Source: JANXLS01 sp038227045
GTDB lineage: Bacteria > Planctomycetota > SZUA-567 > H5-PLA8
DNA: 9,788 bases
NCBI GenBank assembly: GCA_038227045.1
Contig: JBBRQD010000167.1
Span: 1 to 9,788, forward strand
Reading direction: 5' to 3'
Part shown: positions 6,003 through 9,788 of the stretch, piece after piece
Layout: each line of letters begins with the position of its first letter
How positions within the stretch are numbered: the stretch's first letter is position 1
Program-made: the position numbers and the translations under genes
Notes under the pieces: model-generated
The model's input: only the letters and a program-made list of their open reading frames with translations
Told to the model about the DNA's origin: nothing
Databases searched by the model: none

Positions 6003-7139
6003 TTACTTCGCTTCGAGACTCTTCATATCCTTGAACGGATAAGTCACTTCCCGGTCGGGTACATACTTGTGCACCGTCATCCATGAGAACGAACGTTGCT
6101 CTTTGTTGGCCGGGTCGCAATCCGGCAAGGCCACTCCGTCGGCTTCCGCGTAAACCGTGCGCACAACCGCTGCGCGCTGCACAGCCGGCGGTTCGAGATC
6201 GTAGTCCGTGCCGCGGGTTTGAATGAACCACGTGTTGTCCCTGAAGCCGTGCGTGAGGCGATCTTTGGCCGCTGTCGAAAGGCGCTGTTTTGCGGCGGCG
6301 TCCAATTCGGCCGACTTGGCGATTGCGCCCAGCATGTTCTGCGTCTCGGAGACGTCGAAACTGACCCAGCCATAGGGCGGCAGATATACTTCCATTTTGC
6401 AATGCGACGGGGAGTTCTTCGGAAACGTGTTAATTCCATACGTGACGCGCGTGGGGACGCTCAACAGACGGCCCATTGCCGAACAGAATCCGTGGTAGTC
6501 GCTGCAATGCCCCCGGTGCTGCTCCAGCGCGAAAACGGAACTGGCATGCAAGGAGGCATTCACGTGATCGTATTTAAAATCCTTGATCACCCAGTCCATG
6601 ACGGACGACATGTCCTTCAGCGGATTGCCGCGCTGCGGAACGACCTGGTTGAGCAACTGCGTGAAGCGGTCGTCCGTCACGACCGCCTGCGACTCGCCTT
6701 TCAGGTAACGGTCGAATGACGCCGGCCACGCTTCTGTCTTGACGATCTTCTCCGGATCCAAGTTCCAATGCAGTTCGAAGACTTTGATTTTGAACTTGTG
6801 CCGAATGATCTGCGCGCCGTTGGGATCTTTGAATTCAAAATAGGCAAACGTGTTGCCGAAGACTTTTTCAGCGCCGATCTTCGGTTCCACGGCCATGGGA
6901 AATGCGGTGAGCTCGGTCTCGGCGACTTCCTGGCCGAAATCGGATTGCGGCAGTGGAAGCCAGACTTTGAAGACTTTTGTTTTGTACGGCGCGGTTACGA
7001 CTGCGGAAAAGTCCACGTCGTACGTGACGGGATTGGAGCGCTCTGCCTTGTATGCGCTGGAGGGATCAAGTGCGGAATTGTCTGCGGCGAAACAGCCGAT
7101 GGCCAGAATGAAACTAACAATTGGCAACGACATTTTCAC
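6003..7139 (-). CDS. Exported transglutaminase-like (papain-fold) protein
   Basis: A 378-residue protein. An N-terminal signal (SLPIVSFILAIGCFAAD) directs export. Cleavage by signal peptidase I after Phe-Ala is likeliest; the Ala-Ile-Gly-Cys is a poor lipobox. Residues 37-125 form a beta-rich domain with VFKVWLPLPQSD, common ahead of transglutaminase cores. The core shows the Cys-His-Asp triad: HRGHCSDYHGFC (Cys212), PSHCKMEVYLPPYGWVSFD (His246, Asp262), with the usual Arg in VPTRVTYG. Such proteins act as peptidases, amidases or cross-linkers, and the substrate here is unknown. The C-terminal 110 residues include DYDLEPPAVQR and are not a recognised domain. GTG 7139 is chosen because AAGGAG (7149-7154) lies 9 bases upstream; ATG 7133 is 15 away. 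It starts 33 bases after the channel gene stops, so it is probably the last gene of that operon. Confidence 0.85.
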   Translation of the reverse strand: MKMSLPIVSFILAIGCFAADNSALDPSSAYKAERSNPVTYDVDFSAVVTAPYKTKVFKVWLPLPQSDFGQEVAETELTAFPMAVEPKIGAEKVFGNTFAYFEFKDPNGAQIIRHKFKIKVFELHWNLDPEKIVKTEAWPASFDRYLKGESQAVVTDDRFTQLLNQVVPQRGNPLKDMSSVMDWVIKDFKYDHVNASLHASSVFALEQHRGHCSDYHGFCSAMGRLLSVPTRVTYGINTFPKNSPSHCKMEVYLPPYGWVSFDVSETQNMLGAIAKSAELDAAAKQRLSTAAKDRLTHGFRDNTWFIQTRGTDYDLEPPAVQRAAVVRTVYAEADGVALPDCDPANKEQRSFSWMTVHKYVPDREVTYPFKDMKSLEAK

Positions 7140-7172
7140 GGGTTAGGACTCCTTGATAAATTCATTTTATGG

Positions 7173-7823
7173 CTAAATTTTTTCGTCACGCTTGAGCAGC
7201 ATCCATAGCGGTACGGCCGCAATAGCGCCCAGAATGGGTCCGGCGACATAGAGCCACAAGGAATGCATGTTTCCGGACATCACGGCCGGTGCGATGGAGC
7301 GTGCTGGATTCATCGATGCGCCGCAGATCGGCCCCGCGAACATGGCTTCGAAACCGATTACTCCTCCGATTGCAATTCCAGCCAGCGTTCCCACTTCTTT
7401 TGAGCCGGTGGATACGCAGAGTATGACCAGCATGAGCAGGCCGGTCAGAATGATTTCCAGGACGAGCGATTGCATGTCCGAGCCCTTTGGCAACGTCGCG
7501 CCCAAATTTGCCTGATTGTCGAACAGCGCCAGCAAGATACCGCTCGCCAGGAATGCGCCGCAGAGCTGGCATAGCAAGTAGCCCGGAATTTTCGCAGCCG
7601 GAAAGCGCCCGGAGACCCCAAACGCAATGGTGACCGCGGGATTGAGATGAGCGCCGGAGATTTCGCCGAATGCGTAAATCATCGCCATCACGACAAGGCC
7701 GAAGGTGATCGCGATTCCCGGGTGCGTCACCGCGCCGCCGGAAACCTGATTGATGACGATGGCCCCAGTTCCAGCGAACACCAACCCAAATGTGCCGAGA
7801 ATTTCGGCGAGATATTGCTTCAT
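7173..7823 (-). CDS. MIP-family channel resembling plant NIP aquaporins (AqpN-like)
   Basis: A membrane channel of 216 residues with six expected transmembrane helices and both pore motifs: HLNPAVTIAF (Asn61-Pro-Ala) and GASMNPARS (Asn172-Pro-Ala-Arg175). The match to plant NIPs is unusually clear, including VTHPGIAITFGLVVM, LPKGSDMQSLVLE and FAGPICGASMNPARS. By counting from the NPA motifs as in AqpZ and NOD26, the aromatic/arginine filter reads Phe41, Ala160, Ala169, Arg175. AqpZ has Phe, His, Thr, Arg and NOD26 has Trp, Val, Ala, Arg. Losing the His and Thr should widen the pore, favouring small uncharged solutes such as glycerol, boric acid or arsenous acid. Bacterial NIP-like channels are often in arsenic operons. 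MKQYLAEILGTF is the usual family start, so ATG 7823 is preferred; ATG 7835 directly abuts GGAGG (7836-7840). It lies between the GTPase and transglutaminase genes on one strand. Confidence 0.9.
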   Translation of the reverse strand: MKQYLAEILGTFGLVFAGTGAIVINQVSGGAVTHPGIAITFGLVVMAMIYAFGEISGAHLNPAVTIAFGVSGRFPAAKIPGYLLCQLCGAFLASGILLALFDNQANLGATLPKGSDMQSLVLEIILTGLLMLVILCVSTGSKEVGTLAGIAIGGVIGFEAMFAGPICGASMNPARSIAPAVMSGNMHSLWLYVAGPILGAIAAVPLWMLLKRDEKI

Positions 7824-7869
7824 GCCTGCGCGCATCCTCCTTCTTGGAATTCAATGATTTGGAAAATTC

Positions 7870-7932
7870 ACCACGGAGTCACAGAGAGCACGGAGAACGA
7901 TTGTTAATTCTGTTCTCCGTGTTCTCTGTGGT
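7870..7932. repeat. Dispersed inverted-repeat element (CACGGAG/CACAGAG type)
   Basis: CACAGAGAGCACGGAGAAC (7880-7898) pairs with GTTCTCCGTGTTCTCTGTG (7912-7930) over 19 positions with a single G-T wobble and a 13-base loop. The left arm carries an extra CACGGAGT segment (about 7872-7879) that the right arm lacks, as if 8 bases were lost. Elements built of CACGGAG and CACAGAG units are widespread dispersed repeats in environmental bacterial genomes. It fills the gap between the GTPase stop and the channel start. A transcript would form a strong hairpin, but no T-run follows, so it is not a classical terminator; partial attenuation or RNA processing is possible. Confidence 0.8.
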
Positions 7933-7942
7933 ATAGACCTGT

Positions 7943-9049
7943 TCACTTTCCGGCAAAGCGATGAAGGGGAACGGGGCGGCCGGGTTTGAAGGCTCGCAGT
8001 TCGCCAAAGTCGGCTTTCATGTCCGTCCCGGCCGATTCTCGAAGAGTGCTCTCCACCAGTTCGCGCAGAATTGCGGGATCGGTTTGGACGCGCGCATTGA
8101 AGATCAGCCGCGCTTCGCGCGACGGGCCTTCGTAGGTGCCTTGGACGACGAGGAACGGCTGGCCGTGCGTGCTGGTCAAATTGGCGACGAGCGCCGCGCC
8201 GGGCGCGGTTAACGAAAGTTTTACATGCGCCGCCTCGATTTTCTTCTCGAGCAGTTTTGTGCGGAAATTCTTGAGCAGGTCCAGGCTAAAACGCTTCCAA
8301 TCTGCGGGGTTTTGCGCGCTGAGTTTTACGCTGGCGTTCAACCAGCCCAATTCTGCTTCGCCATCGGCGTAAATATCGTAATCGACATCGGCGATGTGCT
8401 GGCCCGCGGGTGCGCCCGACAGGACTTCTGACAGCCACGCATCCACGCCGTCGCCCTTGAGCGCGGAGATCGTCATGACTTTCGCTTGGGGAAAACGCCG
8501 CCGCAGTTCGGCGGTCAGCGAATCCGTTTCGGCGGCGCTGAGAGAGTCCACTTTGTTGAGCGCGATGATGTCGGCCTCTTCAAGCTGCTTGCCGTAGATG
8601 TATGTCACCTTCTTTGAAAGCGGATTCTCGGTGTCGCTTTTTTCGATCATGTTTTTCAAGCGATCGGGGTCCACGACCACGGTGAAAGGCGTGGCGGCGA
8701 TTTTGCCGGAGTTGAATGCGTTCATCGGTTGGACGACGGTTGCCGCCAGATCGGTGCAGCTTCCAACCGGTTCGCCGATGAGGACATCGGGTTTCCGCTC
8801 GCTGATGAGTTTGTCGGAGGCGTTGACCAGATCGTCGAAGCGGCAGCAGAAGCATCCGCCGGCCACTTCGTTCACATCGAAGCCTTTGCCGCGCAGCAGC
8901 GCGGTGTCGACCAGGTCCGCGGCCTGATCGTTGGTGATCAAACCGACGCGCTTTTTATCGCCGGCCAATTTTCCCGCCGCCTGAGCCAGCAGAGTGGTTT
9001 TGCCCGCGCCCAGAAATCCGCCCACTAAAATCAATTTCACCGGTGTCAT
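7943..9049 (-). CDS. CobW/COG0523 G3E-family GTPase (metallochaperone-like)
   Basis: A cytosolic GTPase of 368 residues. The P-loop is GGFLGAGKTT (10-19). The family metal motif CxCC appears as GGCFCCRFDDL (Cys66, 68, 69). EPVGSCTDL (93-101) replaces the common ETTG region, and NKVD (165-168) gives guanine specificity. COG0523 proteins use GTP to deliver Zn, Co or Fe or to assist cobalamin-type enzymes. The second half (about 215-368), beginning near YDIYADGEAELGWLNASV, is not an obvious standard CobW C-terminal domain and seems specific to a subfamily. ATG 9049 follows GGAGG (9055-9059) at 5 bases; an in-frame TTG at 9061 would sit before that ribosome site. It is first in a group with the channel and transglutaminase genes, behind a promoter overlapped by a palindrome. 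The metal cannot be told from sequence. Confidence 0.9.
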   Translation of the reverse strand: MTPVKLILVGGFLGAGKTTLLAQAAGKLAGDKKRVGLITNDQAADLVDTALLRGKGFDVNEVAGGCFCCRFDDLVNASDKLISERKPDVLIGEPVGSCTDLAATVVQPMNAFNSGKIAATPFTVVVDPDRLKNMIEKSDTENPLSKKVTYIYGKQLEEADIIALNKVDSLSAAETDSLTAELRRRFPQAKVMTISALKGDGVDAWLSEVLSGAPAGQHIADVDYDIYADGEAELGWLNASVKLSAQNPADWKRFSLDLLKNFRTKLLEKKIEAAHVKLSLTAPGAALVANLTSTHGQPFLVVQGTYEGPSREARLIFNARVQTDPAILRELVESTLRESAGTDMKADFGELRAFKPGRPVPLHRFAGK

Positions 9050-9071
9050 GGCGACCTCCAAAAATTACGAA

Positions 9072-9105
9072 TGAATGTATGCTGGTATGAACCAGCACTC
9101 ATACA
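9072..9105. promoter_or_regulatory. Interrupted palindrome, probable repressor operator of the GTPase operon
   Basis: TGCTGGTATGAACCAGCA (9080-9097) is a perfect 7-base inverted repeat around ATGA. On the same centre, ATG (9075-9077) mirrors CAT (9100-9102) and TG (9072-9073) mirrors CA (9104-9105). A second symmetry is nested two bases off: TGTATG (9076-9081) mirrors CATACA (9100-9105). It lies 23-56 bases upstream of the GTPase ATG and covers the -10 and start region of the candidate promoter, the classical place for a metal-responsive repressor. ArsR-like and Zur-like proteins are candidates, and the regulator encoded at 5684 is one. It could instead be an mRNA leader hairpin. Confidence 0.55.
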
Positions 9106-9126
9106 CTAAACCGCATTCCATTGCAA
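9098..9126 (-). promoter_or_regulatory. Candidate sigma70-type promoter of the GTPase operon
   Basis: Read on the minus strand, TTGCAA (9126-9121) is a -35 match and TATGAG (9103-9098) a -10 match, separated by exactly 17 bases. The start would fall near 9091, inside the palindrome, giving a leader of about 40 bases that ends in GGAGG before ATG 9049. Confidence 0.5.
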
Positions 9127-9206
9127 ATGGGGAAAAGTTTTTGGAAAAAGCGTTGCATGAAGATTGTTTGAGATCAGGGGATAGTGCGGCAGCGCACCGA
9201 TAGCGG

Positions 9207-9232
9207 AAAACGGGGACGCGCGCATCCCCGTT
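9207..9232 (-). terminator. Rho-independent terminator of the 9248-9670 gene
   Basis: AACGGGGA (9209-9216) pairs perfectly with TCCCCGTT (9225-9232) around an 8-base loop. Read on the minus strand, the stem ends in TTTT (9210-9207), starting 15 bases after the stop codon at 9248. The short T-run suggests moderate strength. It also insulates the GTPase promoter. Confidence 0.65.
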
Positions 9233-9247
9233 ATTCGGATCAGGTTC

Positions 9248-9670
9248 TTACTTGGACGTTTTACCTGTTTTTCCCTTGGTTGCGGTGTAATGTTCCGTCA
9301 ATGTCGATTGTTCGATCGCGCCGACAAACGACAGCGTCACGGGAATGGATACTGAAACGTTCTTTACGGTGTTGTTGACCAGTCCGTAAGGCAATAGAGC
9401 CGCTTCCAGACTGTCGGTAATTTTGATGGTGAACTTCGAGGTTTGCGTGGGCACAGCGCCCTTAACGCTCTTAATGGAGAATTTGCCCTGAGCGGTGTCC
9501 GTTTTGACGTGGCCTTTGACATCGAGCATAAACGCATTCGAATACGTTCCAATGTTTAGAAGCACCTTTCCTCCATTGAACCCGGCCAGAACGGGAACAG
9601 TTCCAGTCAGGGTCAGGCTGTCGGAGCTTTTGGCGAAGTTGAGATAAGGGGACAGACACGAATGGCACAT
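9248..9670 (-). CDS. Small beta-rich hypothetical protein, probably with a replaced 5' end
   Basis: ATG 9670 gives 141 residues; the frame stays open upstream to a TTG at 9736. From about residue 15 the product looks like an alternating-strand secreted protein (SLTLTGTVPVLAGFNGGKVLLN, KFSIKSVKGAVPTQ, KFTIKITDSLEAALLPYG, VSVSIPVTLSF), ending in a Lys/Thr/Gly tail. I do not recognise the family. No signal peptide precedes the strands. The first residues (MCHSCLSPY) are read from a dispersed repeat sequence (9646-9668), and no ribosome site precedes 9670. The natural N-terminus, likely with a signal peptide, therefore appears lost and replaced, which would make it a pseudogene. The clear terminator just downstream shows it was once a transcription unit. 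Confidence 0.5.
   Translation of the reverse strand: MCHSCLSPYLNFAKSSDSLTLTGTVPVLAGFNGGKVLLNIGTYSNAFMLDVKGHVKTDTAQGKFSIKSVKGAVPTQTSKFTIKITDSLEAALLPYGLVNNTVKNVSVSIPVTLSFVGAIEQSTLTEHYTATKGKTGKTSK
9646..9668. repeat. Dispersed-repeat sequence of the GGGGACAGACACGAATGGC type
   Basis: The string AAGGGGACAGACACGAATGG continuing to GCAC matches, from memory, a sequence that recurs between genes in planctomycete, acidobacterial and related genomes, often near IS200-like REP-associated tyrosine transposases. It coincides with the point where the 9248-9670 product stops looking like protein. The identification is by recall and not by a search. Confidence 0.4.
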
Positions 9671-9704
9671 AGTTAAGGAAAAACCAAAAGCGTTAAAGCA
9701 AAAA

Positions 9705-9751
9705 TCCCCCCTGACCGAGGAAGTGTTTGCAGACAACTTTCCACGGGGGGA
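9705..9751. repeat. C6/G6 inverted repeat ahead of the right-edge gene
   Basis: TCCCCCC (9705-9711) pairs with GGGGGGA (9745-9751). Inside, GGAAGT (9719-9724) and ACTTTCC (9736-9742) can pair with a bulge. The G-run merges with the ribosome-binding GGAGGA at 9749-9754, so the fold would hide the ribosome site of the frame that follows. Confidence 0.35.
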
Positions 9752-9759
9752 GGACCATT

Positions 9760-9788
9760 GTGAACATGAGCTTTATCGTCCGGTATGC
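9760..9788 (+). CDS. Start of an unknown gene running off the right edge
   Basis: GTG 9760 or ATG 9766 opens a frame reading (V)NMSFIVRYA to the window end. GGAGGA (9749-9754) is 5 bases before GTG and 11 before ATG, a good ribosome site. Too little is present to name a family. A transposase is possible, given the repeat sequences just upstream. Confidence 0.35.

Noticed and set aside
6096..6719. Plus-strand open frame of 207 codons opposite the transglutaminase gene
   Set aside because: The opposite strand carries the intact catalytic triad, and this frame is an Arg/Val/His-rich shadow.
7870..7932. CRISPR repeat or classical terminator
   Set aside because: There is a single inverted pair with no spaced repeats and no T-run, so it fits a dispersed inverted-repeat element better.
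1..9788. tRNA, rRNA, riboswitch (including cobalamin type before the CobW gene) or CRISPR array
   Set aside because: No cloverleaf, rRNA-like stretch, conserved B12-box-like string or regularly spaced repeats were seen on either strand by eye; a covariance-model search would be decisive.

Overview
The window is about 56-58% GC by eye and looks like chromosomal DNA from an environmental bacterium. A member of the PVC group (Planctomycetes/Verrucomicrobia) or a neighbour such as Hydrogenedentes is most likely. The main reasons are the very large secreted PQQ-like beta-propeller protein with a malectin-like end, the COG0523 GTPase with a divergent C-terminal half, and dispersed intergenic repeats of kinds I associate with such genomes. 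This placement is inference; there is no rRNA or other marker gene in the window.

Layout, left to right. Bases 1-402 hold a possible C-terminal end of a gene entering from the left, a long imperfect inverted repeat, two abutting hairpins that look like a dispersed repeat, and the leader of the next gene. Bases 403-4191 (+) encode an exported protein of about 1260 residues made of two beta-propeller halves split by a degenerate methyltransferase-like Rossmann domain, followed by a cysteine-rich segment and a malectin-like domain. Bases 4228-4965 (+) encode a separate class I SAM-dependent methyltransferase. After a recognisable promoter and leader come hicA (5120-5314) and hicB (5311-5550), a type II toxin-antitoxin pair that overlaps by 4 bases. 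An ArsR-family regulator (5684-5980, +) ends 22 bases from a convergent minus-strand gene group.

That minus-strand group, in transcription order, is a CobW/COG0523 G3E GTPase (9049-7943), an intergenic inverted repeat, a MIP channel closely resembling plant NIP aquaporins (7823-7173) and a periplasmic or exported transglutaminase-like protein (7139-6003). A -35/-10 pair lies upstream of the GTPase gene, and a 34-base interrupted palindrome covers the -10 region, which suggests repressor control. Further right is a small beta-rich protein gene on the minus strand (9670-9248) that seems to have lost its natural 5' end at a dispersed repeat, with a hairpin terminator after it. A new plus-strand reading frame starts at the right edge.

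The most interesting reading is that arsR-like + NIP-like channel + CobW GTPase form a metal or metalloid handling locus. The ArsR protein ends in a vicinal Cys-Cys pair. The channel's aromatic/arginine filter is read by alignment as Phe/Ala/Ala/Arg, wider than that of a water-only AqpZ. Bacterial NIP-like channels are known companions of arsenic-resistance genes. No arsenate reductase, arsenite efflux pump or ArsM is visible here, so the link to arsenic itself is unproven.
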